NCBI RefSeq assembly: GCF_001514305.1
Contig: NZ_KQ949076.1
Span: 628,721 to 692,720, forward strand
Length of the DNA: 64,000 nucleotides
Direction of reading: 5' to 3'
Origin: Streptomyces dysideae
GTDB lineage: Bacteria > Actinomycetota > Actinomycetes > Streptomycetales > Streptomycetaceae
Part shown: positions 43,681-51,045 of the stretch, piece after piece
How the letters are laid out: each line of letters begins with the position of its first letter
Position numbering within the stretch: position 1 is the first letter of the stretch
Position numbers and translations under genes: made by a program
The notes under the pieces: model-generated
The model's input: the letters and a program-made list of their open reading frames with translations, nothing else
Database searches by the model: none
What the model was told of the DNA's origin: nothing

Positions 43681-44217
43681 TTATGAGTCGCTGAGCGCGT
43701 CGCCCAGGCGCCGCAGGACACTGCTGCGCGGCGTCTTGCTGGTGCGGGAGGCGGCGGCTTTGCCGGCGATCAGCCCTGCGAGACGCTCGGCGTCCCGTTC
43801 GTCCTCGGTGCCGTAGCTGGCCCTGGTGAGGAGACTGACCACAGTGGCGGGGTCGATGTCCGGGAACAAGCCGCCGCTGTCTGTCTGGACGCCGTCGAGG
43901 ATCGAGCGGTGGCCCAGGAGCATGTGACCGATTTCGTGCAGGATGATGTGGTCCTGGTGCAGCGGGCTTGTCGCCGCCTCGTGGAAGATGTGGTCGGCCT
44001 TCTCGGTGGCGATCCATACCCCGCATGGGGCGTCGGTGCCGGAGATGCCGGGGACGCTGTGCAGATGGAGCGGCCGGCCTCGCTGCGCCGCGATCCGGTC
44101 GCAGAAGATCTGGACGTCGAACGGGTCTGGGATGTCGATCGAGGAAAGCACGTCCCCGATATCCGGGCGGTCTCGGCGTCCGTCGCCCGGCTGCTGTCTT
44201 CGACTACGCAACGGCAA
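43681..44217 (-). CDS. ImmA/IrrE-family metallopeptidase
   Basis: A 178-residue protein. IILHEIGHMLLGH contains the zinc site HEIGH (His94, Glu95, His98), with a further ligand in DERDAERLAG. The N-terminal part IDIPDPFDVQIFCDRIAAQRG is typical of the actinobacterial branch. ImmA/IrrE proteins cleave a cognate repressor when signalled; the small XRE protein at 44512 is the obvious candidate. TTG 44217 is chosen because GGAG lies 5 nt before it and it gives the family-like start PLRSRR; the frame is open further up to 44301 but without a usable site. Confidence 0.8.
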   Translation of the reverse strand: MPLRSRRQQPGDGRRDRPDIGDVLSSIDIPDPFDVQIFCDRIAAQRGRPLHLHSVPGISGTDAPCGVWIATEKADHIFHEAATSPLHQDHIILHEIGHMLLGHRSILDGVQTDSGGLFPDIDPATVVSLLTRASYGTEDERDAERLAGLIAGKAAASRTSKTPRSSVLRRLGDALSDS

Positions 44218-44511
44218 CTCGACTCCGCAGGTGGCGCTGTACCCGTCCGCGACAGAGGCGGCACCGGAATCCAACGTTCCGGCACAGGAACGATACGACA
44301 ACCTTCAATCGAATATGCCAGGAGCATGCTCAACTTACACTCACCGCCACAGTGAGCGATAAGTGAGTCTGATGCGCTATTACTTGATCAAGGCTGAATC
44401 GCGCGGCGATTGGCGCGGGCACCGCACTCAAATTCCATGCACCGACCCGCAGAGTGATGTGCGTCACAATTTCCGCCGGTCGCACCTCTACACCTGGACG
44501 TCGACCCGCCT

Positions 44512-44952
44512 TTACTGACTGGACGCCTCGCCGTCGGCTAGCCCCTCGAGCTCGCGGGCCCGCTCAATAAATCCCTTGATCGTCTTGAGTGTCGCCACCG
44601 ACAGGCCGGAGGCCCTGGTGGCGACCTCGACCACATCGTTGTCCCGCATGGTCTCGATCAGTTCCAGCTGAGCAGCAATCCGCTCGGAGGACTCGTCGTT
44701 GAAGAAGTAGGCGGGGGCGACGCCGAAGAAGCCGGCGAGGGCCTCCAGGTGCTTCATGGTCGGGTTGTCCTTCTTGCCCTTCCGAAGGGTCCAGATGTAA
44801 CTCGCCGAGATGGTAGGCCCCCCCGCCTCCTGGATGGCCTGTGCCACCTCTTCGTAGGTGTACTCACCGCGGTTCTTCGGGTGGATCGTCTTGAAGAGGT
44901 GGTCGAGCTTCTCCGCGAGGGTGCGCTGCTCCGCCGGCGCTCCTTCGCTCAT
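44512..44952 (-). CDS. XRE-family transcriptional regulator
   Basis: A 146-residue repressor-type protein. The HTH spans residues about 12-75: LAEKLDHLFKTIHPKNRGEY, YEEVAQAIQEAGGPTISASY, IWTLRKGKKDNPTMKHLEAL, then AGFFGVAPAYFFND, the standard end of such domains. The rest is a helical tail (RIAAQLELIETMRDNDVVEV). AAGGATGGG precedes the ATG. It probably controls the module to its left and is the likely target of the ImmA-type protease 295 bp downstream. Confidence 0.82.
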   Translation of the reverse strand: MSEGAPAEQRTLAEKLDHLFKTIHPKNRGEYTYEEVAQAIQEAGGPTISASYIWTLRKGKKDNPTMKHLEALAGFFGVAPAYFFNDESSERIAAQLELIETMRDNDVVEVATRASGLSVATLKTIKGFIERARELEGLADGEASSQ

Positions 44953-45038
44953 ACAGGCCCATCCTTCGGTGACTCACAGGGGATCTTCGACTGGCGTGAA
45001 CGATACACCGACGGGCGCGATGATTCCATTCTTGCCAG

Positions 45039-45069
45039 TTGACGTGATCCATCTTTGCTGGTCTATTGT
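45039..45069 (+). promoter_or_regulatory. Candidate promoter TTGACG-N19-TATTGT
   Basis: A vegetative-like -35 (45039-45044) and -10 (45064-45069) in the 765-bp region between the divergent XRE gene and the mobile-element operon. It would drive the rightward small ORFs. Spacing is one base over the usual maximum. Confidence 0.4.
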
Positions 45070-45145
45070 CGTCGCAGACGCATCGACTGGGGCGAATGAG
45101 GGGGCCGCGGCCTCCAGAGTTCTGATGGACGGGGAAGGGGACGCC

Positions 45146-45238
45146 GTGCGGATAGTGCCGCTCAAGGGCTTACCCGCAGCGCCCGGTCACGGCCGACAGG
45201 TCGCGCGGACCACCTCACGGCCACGAGCCGGCGTGTAG
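45146..45238 (+). CDS. Small basic leader peptide, 30 aa
   Basis: GTG start with GGGGAAGGGG about 7 nt upstream; the product VRIVPLKGLPAAPGHGRQVA ends in Arg/Thr/Pro residues. It lies about 75 nt after the candidate promoter and opposite the XRE gene. The good ribosome site supports translation; the function is unknown. A longer start at 45125 is possible. Between 45239 and 45717 I see no further gene, only a hairpin at 45481-45500. Confidence 0.4.
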   Translation: MRIVPLKGLPAAPGHGRQVARTTSRPRAGV

Positions 45239-45480
45239 ACGACCTAGCCGGCACGCATGTGCCTTGGCTCTGTGGGGCCCAAGAGGTACGTGGCGGAGTT
45301 CTTGCTGCACGCCGCGATCCGACCAGCCACGTGCCTCCGTCACCCAGGCTGGCTTCACATGGCTGCCCCATCGCCCGCCCCTGGCCGGGTATCGGCTCAG
45401 GCCGCCTCACGACAAGTTGTAGAGGATTCAAGAGCTAAGTCTGGATGTCGTGGCAGGCCACACGTATGTTTCTGGTCCCC

Positions 45481-45500
45481 CGCCGGGCATCCGCCCGGCG
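45481..45500. terminator. Short GC hairpin CGCCGGGC-ATCC-GCCCGGCG
   Basis: Perfect 8-bp stem with a 4-nt loop in the leader region before the mobile-element operon. It could be a terminator for the small leader ORF or an attenuator; no U-run follows. Confidence 0.4.
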
Positions 45501-45717
45501 ACCCATGCGAAGGGAGGCGCCTGTGAGGCGCGCACCACCCGCTAGAGCGGGTCACGGCCCGGTGAACGCCGACGGCGCCTGAGAGCGGGAACTCCCAGAC
45601 GCCGAACGGCTGTAGGACACCCGCGCCCCGGGAAGGGCGCGGAGATCACCCAACGAATCCGTTCTGGTCCCTTTCCACCAGCACCGGAACGGATCCTGCT
45701 TCGAGGGAGAGTTTCGC

Positions 45718-45846
45718 ATGCCGACTGCCCTGCGTGAAAGGCCGAAGACCCCGGCCTGCGCGGCAGCCTGTGCCCCTTCGGTCCCTATTCGCCGAGCGCC
45801 GGCGCCGGACCGCCCGTCGGTACGCCGGTGCGGGGGTGATGCCTGA
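45718..45846 (+). CDS. Small basic protein, 42 aa, at head of mobile-element operon
   Basis: ATG 45718 has GAGGGAGAG 6 nt upstream. The product begins MPTALRERPKTPACAAACAP and is rich in Arg, Pro and Cys (three Cys). Its stop overlaps the ATG of the next gene (TGATG), so its translation probably controls that of the replication-type gene. The function is otherwise unknown. Confidence 0.55.
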   Translation: MPTALRERPKTPACAAACAPSVPIRRAPAPDRPSVRRCGGDA

Positions 45847-46904
45847 TGGCACGCATCCGCACCGTCAAGCCCGAGATGTTCGAGTCGGAGTCGCTGGCCG
45901 AGTGCTCGGTGACCGCCATGCTCACCTTCATCGGGCTGCTGACGCAGGCCGATGACTCCGGCCGTCACCGCGACCACCCGGCGATCATCGCCGGTCGGCT
46001 GTGGGCTCTGCGACCGGAGCACACGGCCGCCCACGTCGCCCAGGACCTGGAGGAACTGGCCGCCGCAGGGCTGATCTGCCGCTATACCGGCTGTGACGGG
46101 CGTACGTGGCTGCACGTCGTGACGTGGGAGCAGCACCAGAAGATCAACAAGCCCACGGCATCCCGTGTGCCGCGCTGCCCCGGTCACCAGGGGAATCAGC
46201 TGTGCGGCAAGTGCCAGACCAGTGATTGCCCAAGGGCGCGCACGGAGGTTTCCGTGACGTCTCCCGGAACCCTCCGGGAGGACTACGGGAGCCCGCAGGG
46301 AGCGGTGCACGGCCCCGTTCCCGCCGTCACCGCCCCTGCCGAGTCCACCGCCGCCGCCGGCGAGTCTGCGTCTGGGCCTCCCGACGGGCGCGCTGCCCCT
46401 GCTGCGGCACCGTCCGGGAAAACTGCAGGTCGGGCGGCATGCCCGGAGGACTCCGGGAGGACTACGGGAGGAGTACCGGAGGGCTCCCGCTCTGGATCTA
46501 GGATCTTGGATCCTGGATCTTTCCTTACGGGGCGCGAGGCGCCCGCACCCGACGCCGCCTCCGGATCGGTCTCCGCCAAGGAACTGGTGGCCGAGTACAT
46601 CCGGGACTGCTCGCGCCGACCGCCGGAGGACTTCCTCGGGCTGCTGGGGCGCAAGGTCAAGGTCCTGCTGGACGAGCGCTTCGAGCCGCAGGACATCCGC
46701 GTAGCCCTGGAGCGGCTGCGGGCCAAGGGGCTGCACCCGAGCGTGCTGCCGAGCCTGGTGAACGAGGTCGTCAACGCTGCCCCGCAGGCTGCCTCGGTGC
46801 CGTCGTCCGCCTCCGGCGCGGGGCCCTGGGCCAGCACCAGCACGTCCCGCTACACGCCGTACCTCAACCCGACCGAGCCGACGACGTTCGGAGGCCGCCT
46901 GTGA
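45846..46904 (+). CDS. Phage/element replication-type protein with winged-helix N-terminus
   Basis: A 352-residue protein. The first 115 residues, ARIRTVKPEMFESESLAECS, VTAMLTFIGLLTQADDSGRH, then LEELAAAGLICRYTG, match the winged-helix N-terminus of phage-type replication initiators and replisome organisers. CPGHQGNQLCGKCQTSDCP is a Cys cluster, followed by a long low-complexity Pro/Ala/Gly linker. The C-terminal block DFLGLLGRKVKVLLDERFEP with VALERLRAKGLHPSVL is DnaD-like and could contact the helicase loader encoded next. The stop overlaps the next GTG (GTGA). Confidence 0.65.
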   Translation: MARIRTVKPEMFESESLAECSVTAMLTFIGLLTQADDSGRHRDHPAIIAGRLWALRPEHTAAHVAQDLEELAAAGLICRYTGCDGRTWLHVVTWEQHQKINKPTASRVPRCPGHQGNQLCGKCQTSDCPRARTEVSVTSPGTLREDYGSPQGAVHGPVPAVTAPAESTAAAGESASGPPDGRAAPAAAPSGKTAGRAACPEDSGRTTGGVPEGSRSGSRILDPGSFLTGREAPAPDAASGSVSAKELVAEYIRDCSRRPPEDFLGLLGRKVKVLLDERFEPQDIRVALERLRAKGLHPSVLPSLVNEVVNAAPQAASVPSSASGAGPWASTSTSRYTPYLNPTEPTTFGGRL

Positions 46905-47656
46905 CCCGCGCGCACTTCGCCGACCCGCAGCCCGCCATCGGGGAGCGGCTCCGTGCCCGCCTGGAGGCGAAGCTGGCCGAGCGCGGCATCGACCCGACCG
47001 CGCCGCTGCCGGACACCCCGGAGCCGATCCCGGCCCTGGAAGCCGCCCAGGAGCGCATCCCGGTCGACTACCGCGACGCCGTGGTCGAGCACCCCGACGT
47101 CGCCGCCTGGGTGCGCACCATCACCGAGGCAGCCGTCGAGCCGAACGCCGGCGGGCTCAACCCGCACTTCGGCACGGCCGGGCGCCGGCGGATCGCGCAC
47201 GGACCGTCGCTGCTGCTGTGGGGCGACACCGGGGCCGGCAAGACCCACCAGGCGTACGGGGCGATCCGTGCCCTGACCGCCGCCGGGTGTGGCGTGAGCT
47301 GGCACGCGACCACCGCCGCCGACCTGTACGCCGACATGCGCCCGCGGGCCGGTGTGGACCCGGAGCACATGCTGCGCCGGATCGTGCGGGTGCCGCTGCT
47401 GCTGCTCGATGACCTCGGCGCCGCCAAGGGCTCGGAGTGGACGGAGGAGATCACCTTCCGGCTGGTGAACTGGCGCTGCCAGAACCGCCTGCCGACGATC
47501 TTCACCACGAACCTGCCGCCCGTACGCGACCGCAGCGTGCCCCCTCAGCAGCCGGTCCTCCGCGACAAGATCGGCGACCGCGTCCTGTCCCGCCTGTCTG
47601 GCATGTGCACGCCGGTCCACTTCACCGGCCCGGACCGCCGCTTCCTACGCCGCTGA
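46901..47656 (+). CDS. DnaC/IstB-like AAA+ ATPase, helicase loader type
   Basis: A 251-residue ATPase. Walker A is GDTGAGKT (residues 108-115), Walker B LLLLDDLG (Asp170, Asp171), sensor I IFTTNLPP, and an Arg-finger region lies in GDRVLSRLSGM. This fits the DnaC/DnaI helicase-loader family. With the preceding winged-helix protein it probably forms the replication pair of the element. The GTG overlaps the upstream stop. It is followed by a 134-bp gap before the WhiB gene. Confidence 0.8.
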   Translation: MTRAHFADPQPAIGERLRARLEAKLAERGIDPTAPLPDTPEPIPALEAAQERIPVDYRDAVVEHPDVAAWVRTITEAAVEPNAGGLNPHFGTAGRRRIAHGPSLLLWGDTGAGKTHQAYGAIRALTAAGCGVSWHATTAADLYADMRPRAGVDPEHMLRRIVRVPLLLLDDLGAAKGSEWTEEITFRLVNWRCQNRLPTIFTTNLPPVRDRSVPPQQPVLRDKIGDRVLSRLSGMCTPVHFTGPDRRFLRR

Positions 47657-47790
47657 AGCCCTGCCCCCTCCCCCAGACGCCACCTCCGGTGCGGCACCGC
47701 CGCGCCCTCACCCCGCCTCATCACCGCGCCGCGGCGTATCCGCCCACCGTCGGCACCGCGTGCCCCACCGAGGCGTACCCGGAGACTTCC

Positions 47791-48438
47791 TTGCGCACCA
47801 TCACCACGAACGACACCGCGCGCCCGACGCTGCGCGGGATCGCCGACCACAGCTGGCACGCCCGGGGCCTGTGCTACGGCATGCCTGCCGAGGACGCCGA
47901 TGAGCTGTTCTTCCACGCTCCCCGCAGCCACGCGGCCATCGCCGAGGCCAAGTCCATCTGCGCCCGGTGCCCGGTCAAGAAGGACTGCTTCAACTACGCC
48001 CTCGACAACGAGATCCGCCACGGCATGTGGGGCGGGCTGACCGAGGCCGAACGCCGCCCCTGGCACGCCAGGGTCAGCAAGCGCCTGGACTACAGCCGGG
48101 TGCTGGCCGCCTTCCAGGGGCGTGACGTGCACCTCAGCGAAGCCGAGCGCGAAGCAGTGGTCCGGCACGCCTACGCCCGCGGTTGGACGGTCGAGCGCCT
48201 CGCCTACGCGCTCCAGCTCGAACTCGAGTGGGCCAAGGACCTGATGCGGCAGGCCGCTCACGACGTCACGGATCGCGACCGCTACTGGGGCCTGTACGAC
48301 GAGGAGACCGACGCCACCGGCGAGGAGCACCCCGAGGACGAAGGGGAGGACGGCGACGAGTCCGAGGTGACCACCTCGCCCGTGCCCCGCCAGGTCCACA
48401 CCACCGCCCTGATCACCGCGCTCGGAAAGGCTGCATGA
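47791..48438 (+). CDS. WhiB-family iron-sulfur regulator
   Basis: A 215-residue WhiB-like protein. The four cluster-binding Cys are Cys28, 57, 60 and 66 (GLCYGMP, then ICARCPVKKDC), followed by HGMWGGLTEAER, the G[VI]WGG turn of the family. The C-terminal half carries an HTH-like helical segment (AYARGWTVERLAYALQLELE) and an acidic tail, making it longer than typical WhiB proteins. TTG 47791 is preferred, with GGAGA 5 nt upstream. It overlaps the DUF2637 gene by ATGA. It probably regulates the element's genes. Confidence 0.85.
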   Translation: MRTITTNDTARPTLRGIADHSWHARGLCYGMPAEDADELFFHAPRSHAAIAEAKSICARCPVKKDCFNYALDNEIRHGMWGGLTEAERRPWHARVSKRLDYSRVLAAFQGRDVHLSEAEREAVVRHAYARGWTVERLAYALQLELEWAKDLMRQAAHDVTDRDRYWGLYDEETDATGEEHPEDEGEDGDESEVTTSPVPRQVHTTALITALGKAA

Positions 48439-49865
48439 CCCACCCCACCGCTGCACCTCCCGCCGCAGCCGCTGCCGGACGGAGCGAAGAAGCGCCTCAC
48501 GATCGCAACCACCCCGACGAAAGAGTCCAGCAGGTGGGCACCACCAAGACCCAGCGCATCCTGATCGTCGTCGGCGCCACCCTGGTCACCGTCGTTGCCA
48601 TGGCTGCCAGCGCCGACACCCTTGCCGCCCTTGGACGCGCCGTGGGCTGGGGCGCCGTGCTGGCCTGGTCGCTCCCCGTGAGCGTCGATGCCCTGGCACT
48701 CGTCGCCGGCCTTGCCTGGATCGCGGCAGGCGTCGGCCGAAAGCTCGGCCAGGTGCTGACGCTTACGACCGTCGCGGTGTCCGTCATCCTCAACGCGGTC
48801 GGCCACCTGGTGTCGACCGGGCACCTCAAAACCAGCCCCTACCTGGTGATCGCCGTGTCGGCCGTGCCACCACTGGCCGCCGCACTGGCCGTCCATCTCG
48901 GCGCCACGGTCAACGCGGACCGGACCCTGATTCCAGCCCAGACCACTGCGTCAGCCAAGACCGGCCCCGGCACACCTCGTACCCCCGGCAACGACGAAGC
49001 CGTGCCCCTCGCGCGGGCCAGCGCGGACCACCGGCCTCCTGCTGACAGCACTGGCGGACCAGCGCACCAGTCTGGTCCGGAGCACACGGTCCAAGGCCAT
49101 GCCGGGGACCAGGCAGGTGGGCAGGTTCGTCTGCGGACCACGGACCAGCCGACGGGCTCCGATCCCGCGGACCACGACGCTGAGGCTCCGGACCAGCGGA
49201 CCAGCGCCGCCCCGGACCACGCGGGCCAACCTGCGGACCAGGCCACTGGTCCCGGTCTGCAGGAGACAGTCCGCGAGGAGCGGACCAGCAACACCGCAGG
49301 TCACGCAGCTGCCGAGCCGAAGCGGCCCGCGGACCACGAGCGCGCAGACCACGTCGGCGGACCGGTCGATGAGGCCGATCGGGAGGGCACGGACCACGGC
49401 TCACCTGCAGACCAGATGCAGGCCCAGGACCACCCGCAGGACACGGACCTCACTCTGCGCACCACGGGCCAGTCGACACAATCCGCTCCCGCGGACCACG
49501 ACGGTGAGGCGCCGGACCAGCGGACCAGCCCTGCCCAGGACCACGCTGACCAACCTGCGGACCAAGACGAGGACGACTCCTCCGGTGGTCTGCAAGGTGC
49601 GCGGACCACGCGCCCGCACGGTGCCCCGCCTGCGGTGCAGACCGCCCCGGCGGACCAGGACGACGACGTCCCGTGGGAGGTGAAGGTCGAGGTCGCCCGC
49701 AAGGCCGCCCTCGCAGAGGGGCGGATGACCCGCAGGGCCATCCGGCCACACCTGCGCAAACACAACATCAAAGTCAGCAACGAGCTGTTCGGCGAGCTCC
49801 AGGCCCACCTGTACGCCGACCCCACGCTCGCGCACCTGCCCCGCACACCGAGGAAGACCCGATGA
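48435..49865 (+). CDS. DUF2637 (SpdB-like) membrane protein with repeat linker
   Basis: A 476-residue protein. The first 165 residues hold four membrane helices (ILIVVGATLVTVVAMAASAD; VLAWSLPVSVDALALVAGLA; LTTVAVSVILNAVGHL; PYLVIAVSAVPPLAAALAVH), the pattern of DUF2637 and Streptomyces plasmid-spread (Spd) proteins. A roughly 220-residue hydrophilic linker follows, full of DH/DQ and R-T-T units with two long imperfect repeats, then a small C-terminal DNA-binding-like domain (RKAALAEGRMTRRAIRPHLR). It may act in intramycelial spread of the element. ATGA overlaps occur on both sides. Confidence 0.75.
   Translation: MTHPTAAPPAAAAAGRSEEAPHDRNHPDERVQQVGTTKTQRILIVVGATLVTVVAMAASADTLAALGRAVGWGAVLAWSLPVSVDALALVAGLAWIAAGVGRKLGQVLTLTTVAVSVILNAVGHLVSTGHLKTSPYLVIAVSAVPPLAAALAVHLGATVNADRTLIPAQTTASAKTGPGTPRTPGNDEAVPLARASADHRPPADSTGGPAHQSGPEHTVQGHAGDQAGGQVRLRTTDQPTGSDPADHDAEAPDQRTSAAPDHAGQPADQATGPGLQETVREERTSNTAGHAAAEPKRPADHERADHVGGPVDEADREGTDHGSPADQMQAQDHPQDTDLTLRTTGQSTQSAPADHDGEAPDQRTSPAQDHADQPADQDEDDSSGGLQGARTTRPHGAPPAVQTAPADQDDDVPWEVKVEVARKAALAEGRMTRRAIRPHLRKHNIKVSNELFGELQAHLYADPTLAHLPRTPRKTR
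49131..49566 (+). repeat. Two imperfect 112-bp direct repeats inside the DUF2637 gene
   Basis: 49131-49242 and 49455-49566, offset by 324 bp, both encoding LRTT.Q.T.S.PADHD.EAPDQRTS with a following DHA.QPADQ. The region between and around them is built from shorter GCGGACCAC/GCGGACCAG units, which suggests expansion by slippage or recombination. Confidence 0.75.
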
Positions 49866-50053
49866 AGACTTGCGCATCCTTCGACCGCATCAAGAGCGGC
49901 TACGAGCGGGACATCACGTACCTGGGCAACCACGCCAGGGTCCACGAGGGCACACGGGCGGGGAAGGTCAGCGCGACAACCGTCCACGGTGTCAAGAGCC
50001 GCATGGCCAGAGCGCTCAGCAGGCACTACGAGCGCTGCCCTCTATGCGGCTGA
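49862..50053 (+). CDS. Small protein, 63 aa, CPLC end
   Basis: ATG overlaps the DUF2637 stop (ATGA). The product starts MKTCASFDRIKSGYERDITY, continues RVHEGTRAGKVSATTVHGVK and ends RHYERCPLCG. The terminal Cys pair with Cys4 could bind metal. The coupling to the upstream gene supports it; the function is unknown. Confidence 0.5.
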   Translation: MKTCASFDRIKSGYERDITYLGNHARVHEGTRAGKVSATTVHGVKSRMARALSRHYERCPLCG

Positions 50054-50101
50054 CACCCGCATAGCCGCAGGTCATACCCCCTGATTCATCCCTCTGACGC
50101 G

Positions 50102-50386
50102 GTGGTCCGGACTTGTGCCGGGCCGCCGCCCGGCCATGGAGAACCCGCCATCCACTCCCGCAAGCACCGCACGTCCCTCCCGACCGGCGCCGAGGCAGCC
50201 GCCTGGGCGGACGTCCTGGTCCGCCACCAGCTTGTGCACGCGGCCGTGTTGGCCCCGACCGGCCAGTGGCTCGTCCAGCACTGTGCCGAATCGCCCGTCC
50301 GCGTCCTAGATGGGCCGGCCGCCATGGTCGAACTCGTAGCCGAAATCCAGCACCAGATGCGCACCACGAGGCACCGAACCCGATGA
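50102..50386 (+). CDS. Hypothetical protein, 94 aa or shorter
   Basis: The conserved-looking part is RKHRTSLPTGAEAAAWADVL to AMVELVAEIQHQM, a small helical protein. The only canonical start in frame is GTG 50102, without a good ribosome site. A GGAG followed 8 nt later by ATC (ATC CAC TCC) sits where the start would be expected, so either the start codon has mutated or ATC is used. The stop overlaps the mobC ATG (ATGA). Confidence 0.45.
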   Translation: MVRTCAGPPPGHGEPAIHSRKHRTSLPTGAEAAAWADVLVRHQLVHAAVLAPTGQWLVQHCAESPVRVLDGPAAMVELVAEIQHQMRTTRHRTR

Positions 50387-51045
50387 CGAACCCGACGACA
50401 AACCCCACCCCAGCGCCAGGTGAGCCCGAAACCAACTCGGCCTCGACGCGAGCAAGTTGTTGCGACTGTATTACTCCCGTCGGGAGTAATACAGTCGCGT
50501 CTCCCGCCCCGGGGGTGGCGGGAGAGGTCCAGCGCCAGGGGGCACTGGACCGTCCGGATGCGACCGAGGGCGGCTCGCATCCGAGGGGGGAACCGACCCA
50601 CCCGTGTCACAACCCCCACTGCGCGCACAGCACCCCGCACCAGCCGCCCGCGCGTAACCGCCCGCGCAAGACCAGCACCAGCAGCCGTACGCACCTGATC
50701 GCCAGCCGCTTCAACAACGAAGAGAAACAAGCCCTCGTTGACGCCGCCGCGGCGTGCGCCATGACCCCGTCCGGCTTCCTCGCCCACGCCGCCCTCAGCG
50801 CCGCCCGTGACCTCACCCGCACCGCCGCCGAGGTAGCCGGCGAACGCGAAGTGATCGCTGAGCTGTTCAGCCTGCGCCGCCATCTCGCCCAGATCGGCAA
50901 CAACCTCAACCAGGTGGCAAGGACCCTGAATTCGGGTGCGGACGCACCGCACGCCGAAGCTGTTCTCCAGGCCGTGCATCGCGCCGCGAAGCGGGTGGAC
51001 GCCTTCACCCAGCACCGGCTGGACCACCAGACCCGAGCCGCATGA
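50383..51045 (+). CDS. MobC-like relaxosome accessory protein
   Basis: A 220-residue protein with a long polar N-terminal region and a C-terminal MobC domain: HLIASRFNNEEKQALVDAAA, AMTPSGFLAHAALSAARDLT, LRRHLAQIGNNLNQVARTLN and AVHRAAKRVDAF. The ribbon-helix-helix-like start and the 'IGNNLNQVAR' block are hallmarks of relaxosome proteins that help the relaxase at oriT. The coding sequence contains a perfect 18-bp inverted repeat near its 5' end. The stop overlaps the relaxase ATG (ATGA). Confidence 0.75.
   Translation: MTNPTTNPTPAPGEPETNSASTRASCCDCITPVGSNTVASPAPGVAGEVQRQGALDRPDATEGGSHPRGEPTHPCHNPHCAHSTPHQPPARNRPRKTSTSSRTHLIASRFNNEEKQALVDAAAACAMTPSGFLAHAALSAARDLTRTAAEVAGEREVIAELFSLRRHLAQIGNNLNQVARTLNSGADAPHAEAVLQAVHRAAKRVDAFTQHRLDHQTRAA
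50462..50498. repeat. Perfect 18-bp inverted repeat, candidate oriT palindrome
   Basis: GCGACTGTATTACTCCCG, a single T (50480), then its exact reverse complement. It is AT-richer than its surroundings and lies in the N-terminal codons of mobC. Relaxase recognition sites commonly contain such repeats next to mob genes. A second repeat follows at 50501-50524. Confidence 0.6.
50501..50524. repeat. Second inverted repeat CTCCCGCC / GGCGGGAG
   Basis: 8-bp arms with an 8-nt loop, starting 2 nt after the larger palindrome. Together they form two tandem hairpins, as often seen around nic sites. Confidence 0.5.

Noticed and set aside
45552..46736. 394-codon minus-strand frame over the start of the mobile-element operon
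   Set aside because: The plus-strand frame has a family N-terminus, overlaps and ribosome site; the antisense product is low-complexity.
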